From: an uncultured Muribaculaceae bacterium
Lineage (GTDB): Bacteria > Bacteroidota > Bacteroidia > Bacteroidales > Muribaculaceae
Assembly (NCBI GenBank): GCA_910577315.1
Contig: CAJTME010000003.1
Location: forward strand, 186,001 to 250,000
Length of the DNA: 64,000 nt
Direction of reading: 5' to 3'
This document shows positions 1-7,508 of this stretch, piece after piece. Within the stretch, counting starts at the first letter, position 1. Each line of letters opens with the position of its first letter. Both the position numbers and the translations under genes were made by a program. The notes under the pieces are model-generated. The model saw only the letters and a list, made by a program, of their open reading frames with translations. It ran no database searches and had not been told where the DNA came from.

Positions 1-170
1 GACTGGTCTCCGTAGCGACGGGCCATGATACGTGCCACTTCGCCCACTTCCTCGGCCAGTACGGCCATGTTGGTCAGGGGCGAGAAATACCTTACACCGA
101 CGGTGCGTATCCACTCGTCGACGGCGGCCTGGGCCTCGCGCAGCGATATGTCTGTGGCGTTCTGTTCCAT
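1..170 (-). CDS. MazG-like nucleotide pyrophosphohydrolase (N-terminal part only)
   Basis: The start codon is the ATG at 170 on the minus strand and the gene runs off the left edge, so only about 56 residues are visible. They read MEQNATDISLREAQAAVDEW, then a segment containing LTNMAVLAEEVGEVARIMAR. The EExxE-type acidic helix (AEEVGEVA) is the metal-binding signature of MazG-type NTP pyrophosphohydrolases, which hydrolyse NTPs to NMP and PPi. A -7 box (TAACTTTG on the minus strand, 185-192) lies about 15 nt upstream of the ATG, so the leader is very short. The gene follows dtd, an order seen in Bacteroidales. The family call rests on the N-terminus only. Confidence 0.7.
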   Translation of the reverse strand, partial: MEQNATDISLREAQAAVDEWIRTVGVRYFSPLTNMAVLAEEVGEVARIMARRYGDQ

Positions 171-184
171 AATCTCTTAACGCA

Positions 185-192
185 CAAAGTTA
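185..192 (-). promoter_or_regulatory. -7 promoter box of the MazG-like gene
   Basis: TAACTTTG on the minus strand matches the Bacteroides -7 consensus TAnnTTTG. No convincing -33 TTTG is visible. Predicted transcription begins only a few bases before the ATG at 170. Confidence 0.55.
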
Positions 193-248
193 CGAAATAA
201 TTTGGAACATCCTATAATTTTATAAATTTTCACAATGACACGCCTGTC

Positions 249-701
249 CTATTCTTTAAGGCGCGAGTCGATTATGATTGTCACAGGCCCTGAATTGGTG
301 AGCGACACCTGCATGTCGGCACCGAACTGCCCGCGCTCGACCTTCCGGCCCAGCAGACGCTCCACTTCGGCCATATACAGCCCGTAACATTCAATGGCGA
401 GTTCGTGGCCGGCGGCACGGATGTATGACGGACGGTTGCCCTTGCGGGTCGAGGCGGTGAGGGTAAACTGGCTGATGGCAAGCACCTGACCGCCTATATC
501 GCTGACCGACAGGTTCATAACTCCGTTTTCATCATCGAATATGCGCATGGCTACCGTCTTGGCTGCCAGCCACTTGGCATCGTCGGGCGTATCTCCGTCC
601 TCAACGCCGACCAACACCATCAGGCCAGGGCCGATTTTTCCTATCGTCTCGCCCGCCACATCCACCGAGGCATGGCTCACTCTCTGTATTACAAGTCTCA
701 T
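249..701 (-). CDS. dtd: D-aminoacyl-tRNA deacylase
   Basis: This 150-residue protein has the normal DTD length and both signature motifs: SQFTL near residue 77 and the cross-subunit GPVT motif near residue 138 (NSGPVTIIID). DTD hydrolyses the ester bond between D-amino acids, or mischarged glycine, and tRNA, using the dimer interface as active site. It starts at the ATG MRLVIQRVSHASV, typical of the family. It lies 23 nt downstream of uvrC and upstream of the MazG-like gene on the same strand, so cotranscription with uvrC is likely. Confidence 0.95.
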   Translation of the reverse strand: MRLVIQRVSHASVDVAGETIGKIGPGLMVLVGVEDGDTPDDAKWLAAKTVAMRIFDDENGVMNLSVSDIGGQVLAISQFTLTASTRKGNRPSYIRAAGHELAIECYGLYMAEVERLLGRKVERGQFGADMQVSLTNSGPVTIIIDSRLKE

Positions 702-724
702 GAATAATCTGTGTTACGTTAATG

Positions 725-2536
725 TCATTTCGTCAGTCCTTCCACCACCAGCTTGGCCTTTGCCGGGCCAATCACGGCGGCAATCTGGGCCGGGGTGGCT
801 TCGCGTATGCGTTTCACCGACCGGAATTCCTGCAGCAGGGCCGTCTTGGTCTTCTCGCCTATGCCCTTGATGGCGTCGAGTTCGCTGGTGATTGCTGATT
901 TCGAGCGGCGGTCGCGGTGGTGGGTTATGCCGAAGCGGTGGGCCTCGTCGCGCAGGTGCTGGACGATGCGCAGCGACTCGCTGTTCTTGTCGATATACAG
1001 CGGCACGGAATCGCCCGGGAAATAGATTTCCTCCAGTCGCTTGGCGATGCCTACGACGGCAATCTTTCCACGCAGACCTATCGCGTCCAGGGCCTCTACG
1101 GCAGCCGACAGCTGGCCCTTGCCGCCATCGACAACGATGAGCTGGGGCAGCTCCTCGCCCTCGGCCATCAGGCGCGTGTAGCGGCGTGTGAGCACCTCGC
1201 GCATCGACGCGAAATCATCGGGGCCTTCGACGGTCTTGATATTGAAGTGTCGGTAGTCGCGTTTCGATGGCTTGGCGTTCTTGAAGACCACGCACGACGC
1301 AACCGGGTTCGTGCCCTGGATATTCGAGTTGTCGAAACACTCGATATGACGGGGCAGTTCCGACAGGCGGAAGTCAGCCTTCATGCGCTCGAGGGTTTTC
1401 TCGAGGCGCTGTTCGGGATGGTGCTTCGCCATGTGTTTGAGATCATCGACGCGGTGTTGGCGTGCGTTGCGCTGTGACACTTCGAGCAGCTTTGCCTTGT
1501 CACCGCGCCGGGGCACGGTGAAGGTGACTTCGGGCATCTCAACCTCAGGGGCCGCGGCCACAATCACCTCGTCATATTCCACCCCGAGGGTCTCTTTTAT
1601 CTCGGCCATAGCATAGGCGAGAAGTTCGTTCTGGGTTTCTTCCAGCGAGCGGCGGTAGCGCAGGGTGACACTTCTCACCACCGCGCCGTGGCGCACGTGC
1701 ATGTAGTTCACATATACGTCCTGGTCGCTGTCTGATTCGTCAATGCCGAACACATCGACATCGCCCACCGTCTGACTGACGATGACGCTTTTCGACCGGT
1801 AGTTTTCCAGCAGCCGGTAGCGTTCCTTCAATTCCTGCGCCTCCTCAAACCGCAGTTCGGCGGCAAGCTTCCCCATCTCCTCCTTGAGATATGCCAGCAG
1901 TTCGCCTGTTTCGCCACGCAGAATCTGTTTCACGTGGTCGATGTTGCGCTGATATTCCTCAGGCGACACCAGCCCCGTGCAGCATCCCTTGCAACGCTTG
2001 ATATGGTATTGCAGGCACAGGCGTCCCTGTTCCTTTCGCAGGAATTCGGGCGTTATCGGCAGGCGGCACGTGCGCAGGGGATACAGCTCGCGTATCAGCT
2101 CTATCATCGTTTTCGCCACCCCGACATTAGTGTACGGGCCGTAATATTTCGAGCCGTTCTTCACATGATGCCGGGTGAGGAAAACACGCGGATACAGCTC
2201 GTCGGTGACGGCAATCCACGGATAGGACTTATCATCCTTGAGGAGCACGTTGTAGCGGGGCTTGTACTCCTTTATCATCGAGTTCTCGAGGTTGAGGGCG
2301 TCCTGTTCGGTGGGCACGACGATATAGCTCATGTCGGCGATATTGCGCACGAGCAGGTTGGTGCGGAGTACGTCGTGGGTGCGGTTGAAATACGACGACA
2401 CTCGCCTTTTCAGGTTCTTGGCCTTGCCGACGTATATGACCGTCCCGGCGGCGTCATAATATGTATAGACGCCGGGGGTGTCGGGAAGAAACGATATTTT
2501 CTCGCGTAGGGCTTCTGACTTCTGGTGTTTTGGCAT
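725..2536 (-). CDS. uvrC: Excinuclease ABC subunit C
   Basis: The 603-residue protein has the full UvrC layout. An N-terminal GIY-YIG nuclease (about residues 18-95, PGVYTYY...VIYVGKAKNLKRRV) makes the 3' incision. A UVR motif that contacts UvrB lies near residues 205-240. The RNase H-like nuclease domain (about 370-530, with IECFDNSNIQGT and LPQLIVVDGGKGQL) makes the 5' incision. C-terminal helix-hairpin-helix repeats (KGIGEKTKTALL) bind DNA. It acts in nucleotide excision repair with UvrA and UvrB. The start is the ATG MPKHQKSEALREK. It sits about 190 nt downstream of apt, separated by a large hairpin, and just upstream of dtd. Confidence 0.97.
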   Translation of the reverse strand: MPKHQKSEALREKISFLPDTPGVYTYYDAAGTVIYVGKAKNLKRRVSSYFNRTHDVLRTNLLVRNIADMSYIVVPTEQDALNLENSMIKEYKPRYNVLLKDDKSYPWIAVTDELYPRVFLTRHHVKNGSKYYGPYTNVGVAKTMIELIRELYPLRTCRLPITPEFLRKEQGRLCLQYHIKRCKGCCTGLVSPEEYQRNIDHVKQILRGETGELLAYLKEEMGKLAAELRFEEAQELKERYRLLENYRSKSVIVSQTVGDVDVFGIDESDSDQDVYVNYMHVRHGAVVRSVTLRYRRSLEETQNELLAYAMAEIKETLGVEYDEVIVAAAPEVEMPEVTFTVPRRGDKAKLLEVSQRNARQHRVDDLKHMAKHHPEQRLEKTLERMKADFRLSELPRHIECFDNSNIQGTNPVASCVVFKNAKPSKRDYRHFNIKTVEGPDDFASMREVLTRRYTRLMAEGEELPQLIVVDGGKGQLSAAVEALDAIGLRGKIAVVGIAKRLEEIYFPGDSVPLYIDKNSESLRIVQHLRDEAHRFGITHHRDRRSKSAITSELDAIKGIGEKTKTALLQEFRSVKRIREATPAQIAAVIGPAKAKLVVEGLTK

Positions 2537-2630
2537 ATATTTTTAACGGAGGACAGGGTTATTTGTTGTGCTACGCCAAAAGGTTGTTCGGAGGGCGGTT
2601 CATAAGCGGGTGAAGGGAATTATATAATAC

Positions 2631-2711
2631 GGACAGGCCGGTAAATCGCCGGAGCTTTACCGCGCATGGCGTCGCCACGCCGTCGGTCGTCCTTTGATTT
2701 ACCGGTCTGCC
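2631..2711 (-). other. Nested hairpin between apt and uvrC
   Basis: The arms at 2634-2647 and 2696-2709 (core CCGGTAAATC / GATTTACCGG) pair over 14 bp with one G-T wobble. Inside lies a smaller stem, GGCGT-CGCC-ACGCC. No T-run follows on either strand, so it is not a standard intrinsic terminator. It may be the 3' end of the apt transcript, a processing site or a structured leader of uvrC. Confidence 0.5.
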
Positions 2712-2728
2712 GTCAGTTGGCCGGAAGG

Positions 2729-3247
2729 TCAATATTTGATGAGCGAGGTCACCTCAGCATCCGCCGGAAGGTTGGCGCGGCCATTGAGGGCGGTGAGCTC
2801 GATGATGAAGTTCACATAGATTTTCTTTGGATTCATGCTCTTGACGAGATTGTAGGCGGCGGCCATGGTTCCACCGGTTGCAAGCACGTCGTCGTGAAGC
2901 ACCACGATGTCGTCTGGACCGATAGCGTCGCGGTGCATCTCGATGGTGTCGGTGCCGTATTCCTTCTGATAGGATTCGCTGACGGTGTCGGCGGGAAGTT
3001 TGCCGGGCTTGCGGGCGGGAACAAAACCGGCGCCCAGTTCAAAGGCGAGGATTGAGCCGCCGATGAAGCCGCGCGATTCGATGCCGACCACCTTGGTCAC
3101 ACCCTTGTCGCGGTAGAGCTGCGAGAGGTCCCAGCCGATTATGTGAAGCGCACGGGGATCTTTGAAAGCTGTGGTGAGGTCTTTGAAGACGATGCCCTTT
3201 GAGGGGAAATCAACCACATCGCGGATTTTTGACTTAATGTATTCCAT
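2729..3247 (-). CDS. apt: Adenine phosphoribosyltransferase
   Basis: At 172 residues this has the usual APT length. The PRPP-binding motif is VVLHDDVLATGGTMAAA (about residues 115-131), and the N-terminal FPSKGIVFKDLTT segment is diagnostic of APT among type I phosphoribosyltransferases. It converts adenine and PRPP to AMP in purine salvage. The start is the ATG MEYIKSKIRD. It lies 90 nt downstream of mnmG, with a parS-like site in the gap. No clear -7 box was found in that gap, so it may be transcribed with mnmG. Confidence 0.96.
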   Translation of the reverse strand: MEYIKSKIRDVVDFPSKGIVFKDLTTAFKDPRALHIIGWDLSQLYRDKGVTKVVGIESRGFIGGSILAFELGAGFVPARKPGKLPADTVSESYQKEYGTDTIEMHRDAIGPDDIVVLHDDVLATGGTMAAAYNLVKSMNPKKIYVNFIIELTALNGRANLPADAEVTSLIKY

Positions 3248-3296
3248 TTTTTAGTTTATGGTTAAATTTATTGATTTCAATCAGTTATGGCAAAAT

Positions 3297-3312
3297 TGTT
3301 TCACGTGGAACA
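3297..3312. other. Putative parS centromere site (ParB binding)
   Basis: The 16-mer is TGTTTCACGTGGAACA; on the other strand it reads TGTTCCACGTGAAACA, which fits the conserved chromosomal parS consensus TGTTNCACGTGAAACA at every defined position. It is intergenic, between mnmG and apt. parS sites cluster near oriC in most bacteria, and mnmG (gidA) is a common origin-proximal gene. The match is read directly from the sequence; ParB binding is inferred. Confidence 0.85.
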
Positions 3313-3337
3313 ATTATTTCATTTGTGTCACACACCG

Positions 3338-5215
3338 TCAGCGGTTCATGAGCAACAGCAGGATGCTTACGTCGCTCGGCGAGATTCCCGGAATTCGGGA
3401 TGCCTGCCCTATGGTTGCAGGACGGTGGCGGGTGAGCTTCTGCCGGGCCTCGGTCGAAAGGGCTTTGACAGATTCGTAGTCGAAGCGTTCGGGAATACGG
3501 ACTTCCTCAAGGCGGTGCAGCTTGTCTACGTTCGCACGCTCGCGCTCGATATATCCGCGGTACTTTATAAGAATCTCAGCCGCTTCAATAATTTCGTCGC
3601 GGCGCCCTGCGGGAATGGTTTCCACGAATTCCTTGACCGCGTCAAGGTTCATGACGAGCAAGGGTAGCGAAAGCTGTGGACGGGCAATGAGGTCGACGAG
3701 CTTGACGCCCTGGGTCAAGGGTGACGAACCTTGTTCTTCAAGCAAGGGGTTTACTTCTGCGGGCCTCACCGAGAGGTTGCGGGCGAAGTCGATGAGGCGG
3801 TCGTGCCACTCGCGTTTTTCGGCCATGAGGTCGAAACGCTCCTGTGTTGCAAGTCCTATTTCATAGCCCCGCGGAGTGAGACGCATGTCGGCATCGTCCT
3901 GGCGCAGCAAGATTCGGTATTCGGCGCGCGAGGTGAACATGCGGTATGGCTCGTCGACGCCTTTGTTGACGAGGTCATCGATAAGCACTCCGATATAAGC
4001 CTCGTCGCGTCCAAGCACGAATTCATCCTTTCCCTGCACGCGCAGGGCCGCGTTCACCCCCGCAACCAAACCCTGGCCGGCTGCCTCCTCATACCCCGTG
4101 GTGCCGTTTATCTGCCCTGCGAAATACAGGTTCTGCACCAGACGGGTTTCAAGAGTGTGTTTGAGCTGGGTGGGATCGAAAAAGTCATATTCAATGGCAT
4201 AGCCGGGACGGTAAATCTGAACGTCGGCAAGGGCCGGTATTGTATGCAGGGCCTCAATCTGAACCTTCATCGGCAGCGACGAGGAGAAACCGTTGAGATA
4301 GAATTCCTGCGTGGTCTCGCCTTCGGGCTCGAGAAAAAGCTGATGTTCGGTTTTGTCGGCAAAGGTCACTATTTTCGTTTCTATCGAAGGGCAGTAGCGC
4401 GGGCCGATGCTTTGAATCTGCCCGTTGTAAAGGGGCGAGTCATCCAGCCCCGACCTTAGCACATCGTGCGTGGCCTCGGATGTGTATATGATGTAGCAGT
4501 CGCGCTGTTCAAGCTCACGTTTCACATCGGGCAGGAACGAGAACTTATGTCCATCGTCATCTCCGGCCTGCGGCGCGGTAAGTTCCCACTTCACCGACCG
4601 GCCGTCGATGCGCACGGGGGTCCCGGTTTTCATGCGGTCGGAACGAAACCCGAGGCGGCACAGCTGTTCGGTGAGGCCGTGGACGGCCGGTTCTGCCGTG
4701 CGTCCGCCTTCAATCATGGTGCGGCCTATGTGCATCAGGCCGTTCAGGAACGTACCGTTTGTGAGCACGACGGCTTTCGCGCGGAACTCTGCACCCTCAA
4801 CCGTGCGCACACCTTTCACGGCGCCGTCTTCAACGATGAGTTCGTTGGCATTGCCCTGCCAGATATTGAGCCCGGGAGTGTTTTCGAGTATCTCGCGCCA
4901 GAGCTGGGAATATTTGGTTCGGTCGCTCTGCACTCGCGGACTCCACATCGCGGGCCCTTTCGAGCGGTTGAGCATGCGGAACTGGATGGCCGTTCGGTCG
5001 GCCACGATACCCATCATGCCCCCGAGCGCATCTATTTCCCTGACAATCTGACCTTTTGCTATACCGCCTACGGCGGGATTGCAGCTCATCTGGGCAATAT
5101 TGTGCATATCGAGGGTTATGAGCAGTGTCGACACACCGAGACGGGCAGCCGCAGCGGCTGCCTCACAGCCGGCATGGCCGGCGCCCACAACAATTACGTC
5201 GTAGTCAAACTTCAT
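3338..5215 (-). CDS. mnmG: tRNA uridine-5-carboxymethylaminomethyl modification enzyme MnmG (GidA)
   Basis: The 625-residue length is standard for the family. The N-terminal FAD Rossmann motif is VVGAGHAGCEAA (about residues 10-21). Other MnmG signatures are SCNPAVGGIAKGQIVREIDALGG and GPRYCPSIETKI. With MnmE it installs the cmnm5 group at wobble U34 of certain tRNAs, using FAD and methylenetetrahydrofolate. The C-terminal helical region that contacts MnmE and tRNA is intact and ends ISPSDVSILLLLMNR. The start is the ATG MKFDYDVIVVGAGH. It lies 20 nt downstream of ybeY, so the two are probably one operon. Confidence 0.97.
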   Translation of the reverse strand: MKFDYDVIVVGAGHAGCEAAAAAARLGVSTLLITLDMHNIAQMSCNPAVGGIAKGQIVREIDALGGMMGIVADRTAIQFRMLNRSKGPAMWSPRVQSDRTKYSQLWREILENTPGLNIWQGNANELIVEDGAVKGVRTVEGAEFRAKAVVLTNGTFLNGLMHIGRTMIEGGRTAEPAVHGLTEQLCRLGFRSDRMKTGTPVRIDGRSVKWELTAPQAGDDDGHKFSFLPDVKRELEQRDCYIIYTSEATHDVLRSGLDDSPLYNGQIQSIGPRYCPSIETKIVTFADKTEHQLFLEPEGETTQEFYLNGFSSSLPMKVQIEALHTIPALADVQIYRPGYAIEYDFFDPTQLKHTLETRLVQNLYFAGQINGTTGYEEAAGQGLVAGVNAALRVQGKDEFVLGRDEAYIGVLIDDLVNKGVDEPYRMFTSRAEYRILLRQDDADMRLTPRGYEIGLATQERFDLMAEKREWHDRLIDFARNLSVRPAEVNPLLEEQGSSPLTQGVKLVDLIARPQLSLPLLVMNLDAVKEFVETIPAGRRDEIIEAAEILIKYRGYIERERANVDKLHRLEEVRIPERFDYESVKALSTEARQKLTRHRPATIGQASRIPGISPSDVSILLLLMNR

Positions 5216-5235
5216 ATCTCCTACAAAACTGGAAT

Positions 5236-5670
5236 TTAGCGGTTATTCAGACTCAAAAGCGCGAGGGCGGCGTTCTCGTGCGCCTCCATTATCTCACGCT
5301 CGCCGGGACCTTTGTCGTTGATGCCGCAGAGGTGGAGGATGCCGTGGATTATCACGCGGCGAAGTTCCTTGTCATACGGCTCGCCGACAAGGTCGGCATT
5401 TGTGCGCACGGTATCAAGCGATATGAACATATCGCCGCCGATAAGTTTTCCCCTCGACGTGTCGAAGGTGATGATGTCGGTGAAATAATCGTGGTTGAGA
5501 AATTTTCGGTTGACCTCGATAATCTTCGGGTCATCGCAAAAGATATAGGAAACTTCCCCGACAATTCTGTCGTGGTCGGCGGCCACCCGTGCGATCCAAT
5601 TTTCCATTTCGCTGAAATCGATGCCGGGCATTGCGACGCCGTCGTTAAGCCATTGGAACTTTTTTAACAT
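5236..5670 (-). CDS. ybeY: Endoribonuclease YbeY (rRNA maturation factor)
   Basis: This 144-residue UPF0054 protein carries the zinc motif HGILHLCGINDKGPGEREIM (about residues 109-128). The first two histidines are present. The usual third histidine is replaced by a stretch of a kind I recall from Bacteroidetes YbeY sequences. YbeY is a single-strand-specific RNase needed for 16S rRNA 3'-end maturation and ribosome quality control. The start is the ATG at 5670. The -7 box TAATTTTG (minus strand, 5689-5696), with CTTG 20 nt upstream, drives ybeY and probably mnmG. Confidence 0.92.
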   Translation of the reverse strand: MLKKFQWLNDGVAMPGIDFSEMENWIARVAADHDRIVGEVSYIFCDDPKIIEVNRKFLNHDYFTDIITFDTSRGKLIGGDMFISLDTVRTNADLVGEPYDKELRRVIIHGILHLCGINDKGPGEREIMEAHENAALALLSLNNR

Positions 5671-5688
5671 GAGTCCTTAATTAGGACA

Positions 5689-5720
5689 CAAAATTAACAA
5701 AACTTTTCGAGGATTGCAAG
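5689..5720 (-). promoter_or_regulatory. Promoter of ybeY-mnmG
   Basis: On the minus strand CTTG (5717-5720), 20 nt, then TAATTTTG (5689-5696) approximates the Bacteroides -33/-7 promoter. A small stem (GTCCT-TAATT-AGGAC, about 5673-5687) lies between the -7 box and the start codon and may be part of the leader. Confidence 0.55.
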
Positions 5721-5878
5721 TTGGGCGGGGTCGACTTCTATTTTGAGGGCGGTTTCAAACCCGATTTTTAAGTTTATTTAATTAATTATCATGAGCTTAC
5801 GTGATTTTTGGGCCTCCGAGAATCAAAAATTCGCGCAAGTTCGGCCACCCGGACGCAAATTTTCAACGGATTTTTAGC

Positions 5879-5886
5879 TAATTTTG
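5879..5886 (+). promoter_or_regulatory. -7 box of the AlkD-like gene
   Basis: TAATTTTG fits TAnnTTTG, 36 nt upstream of the ATG. No good -33 element is present. The rest of 5671-5878 is noncoding and holds only the divergent ybeY promoter. Confidence 0.5.
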
Positions 5887-5922
5887 CCGTCACAACCTCA
5901 ACCCCTCCCCTACCCCACCGAC

Positions 5923-6666
5923 ATGGATAAAGAAATTTTGGAACGATGGCAGTCGGCGCTCCGCGAGGTCGCCCGACCCGAGAAAGTGAAAATCCTGGAA
6001 AGCTTTTTCAAGACCGGTCGGGGCGAATACGCCGAGGGCGACGTGATGATCGGAGTCACCGTTCCCGACAACCGCAAAATCTCGCGCGAGTTCCACGACG
6101 CCCCGGCTGACGTCATATCCGCGATGCTCGACTCGGAAATTCACGAGTTCCGTCTGGCCGGCCTCCTGGCGCTGGTCCGCGCCTACACGAAAGCCTCCCG
6201 TGACCCTCAGCGACGCGAGGACATATTTAATATGTATATGGCATGCGTTGCCAGGTGCAACAACTGGGATCTCGTCGACCTTTCCGCGCCCTACATCCTC
6301 GGACCCGAAATCGCCGCCGGGCGCCACCTCGCCGACCACTCGGCCATGTCGGCCTCCCCGCTGATATGGGCGCGCCGCGTCGCCGTGGTCTCAACCCTCC
6401 ACCCCGTGATGAAGCACCGCCAGACAGCCCTGGCCCTCGGGCAATGCCACCTTCACATCGCCGACACCGAGCCACTGATGCACAAGGCCGTGGGATGGGT
6501 GCTGCGCGAGGTCGGCAAAAAAGACCTCGGCGCCATGCTCGACTTCCTCGACACCCACATCGGCGTCATCACGGCCACCACCCTCAGCTACGCCACCGAG
6601 AAACTCCCCGCCGCCGAACGCCGCGACTGGCAACAGCGACGCCGCGACGCCCGGCGCAACGCGTAA
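5923..6666 (+). CDS. AlkD-like DNA alkylation repair protein
   Basis: The 247-residue helical-repeat protein has the AlkD-type layout: an N-terminal RPEKVKILESFFKTGRGEYAEGD segment, then VTVPDNRKISREF and repeats such as HEFRLAGLLALV and CNNWDLVDLSAPYILG. AlkD-family glycosylases remove positively charged alkylated bases (3mA, 7mG) using HEAT-like repeats. The ATG at 5923 is chosen. An in-frame TTG at 5884 is rejected because it lies inside the -7 box TAATTTTG (5879-5886). The gene is a single-gene unit divergent from ybeY. Catalytic activity is inferred from the family. Confidence 0.88.
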   Translation: MDKEILERWQSALREVARPEKVKILESFFKTGRGEYAEGDVMIGVTVPDNRKISREFHDAPADVISAMLDSEIHEFRLAGLLALVRAYTKASRDPQRREDIFNMYMACVARCNNWDLVDLSAPYILGPEIAAGRHLADHSAMSASPLIWARRVAVVSTLHPVMKHRQTALALGQCHLHIADTEPLMHKAVGWVLREVGKKDLGAMLDFLDTHIGVITATTLSYATEKLPAAERRDWQQRRRDARRNA

Positions 6667-6675
6667 ACATCCCGG

Positions 6676-6707
6676 TTTGCTAATTTGTAAAATTCTGCGT
6701 AACTTTG
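6676..6707 (+). promoter_or_regulatory. Consensus promoter of the LPS core cluster
   Basis: TTTG (6676-6679), 20 nt, TAACTTTG (6700-6707) is a full -33/-7 match. The transcription start is predicted near 6711, giving a leader of about 18 nt before the ATG at 6729. Confidence 0.75.
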
Positions 6708-6728
6708 CATCCGTTAACGACTTTTGCA

Positions 6729-7508
6729 ATGGAACGTCTTTCCGCAACAATCATTACACGCAACGAGGAAAAAAACATTGGCCGCTGCCTCGAAGCCCTC
6801 AAGGGGGTGGCCGACGAGATTATCGTGGTCGACTCTTACAGCACCGACCGCACCCTCGACATCTGCCGCCGCTACGGCTGCAAGATAACCAACCGCGAGT
6901 TTCAGGGATTCGGCTCGCAGCGCCAGTATGCCACCGGCCTCACCACCAACTCCTATGTCCTCTCCATCGACGCCGACGAGGTGCTCGACGACGAGATGCG
7001 CGACTTCCTGATTCACCTCAAGACCCGCGGATTCGACCACCGCGTCTACATGGCCCGCGTGCAGAACTACTTCTGCGGCCTCCCGCTGTGCCACTCGGGC
7101 TTCGAGCCGGCATGGAAAGTGCGCCTTTTCAACAAGCGCTATGCCAACTGGAACCTGCGCGACGTCAGCGACAAGGTCACCTACCCCGACAGCGTCGTGC
7201 CATTCCGCCTCCCTGGCACAATCCACCATTTCCGCTGCGACTCGCTGGACGAATTTTACAAGAAAGAAAACCGCATCGCATCGCTCGAGGCTCGCGTCAT
7301 AGCCGCCTCAAACTCATCGGTTGCGTCGTTCATGCCCCGCGTCCGCGCCACATGGCAATACGTCAAGTGTCACATTTATGAATCGGCCTGGCTCGACGGC
7401 AGCGCCGGATTCACCATCGCCCGACGCCGTGCCAAAACCACCTACGAAGCCTACCGCATGGCCCGGCACATAATCGGCGAACGCGGCAACAAACAATCGA
7501 CAAAGTGA
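6729..7508 (+). CDS. Family 2 glycosyltransferase (LPS core type)
   Basis: The protein has 259 residues. Its N-terminus (SATIITRNEEKNIGRCLEAL, then ADEIIVVDSYSTDRT and SIDADE) is a GT-A fold GT2 domain; the DAD-type metal motif is visible as DADE. This subfamily (WaaE/KdtX-like) adds sugars such as glucose to the LPS inner core. The ATG at 6729 is used because the upstream in-frame TTG at 6705 lies in the promoter -7 box. The stop overlaps the GTG of the next gene by 4 nt, so translation is coupled. Acceptor and donor sugars cannot be told from sequence. Confidence 0.88.
   Translation: MERLSATIITRNEEKNIGRCLEALKGVADEIIVVDSYSTDRTLDICRRYGCKITNREFQGFGSQRQYATGLTTNSYVLSIDADEVLDDEMRDFLIHLKTRGFDHRVYMARVQNYFCGLPLCHSGFEPAWKVRLFNKRYANWNLRDVSDKVTYPDSVVPFRLPGTIHHFRCDSLDEFYKKENRIASLEARVIAASNSSVASFMPRVRATWQYVKCHIYESAWLDGSAGFTIARRRAKTTYEAYRMARHIIGERGNKQSTK

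Noticed and set aside
5884..5922. TTG-initiated N-terminal extension of the AlkD-like gene
   Set aside because: The TTG is part of the -7 box TAATTTTG and the extra residues are Pro/Gln-rich without family similarity.
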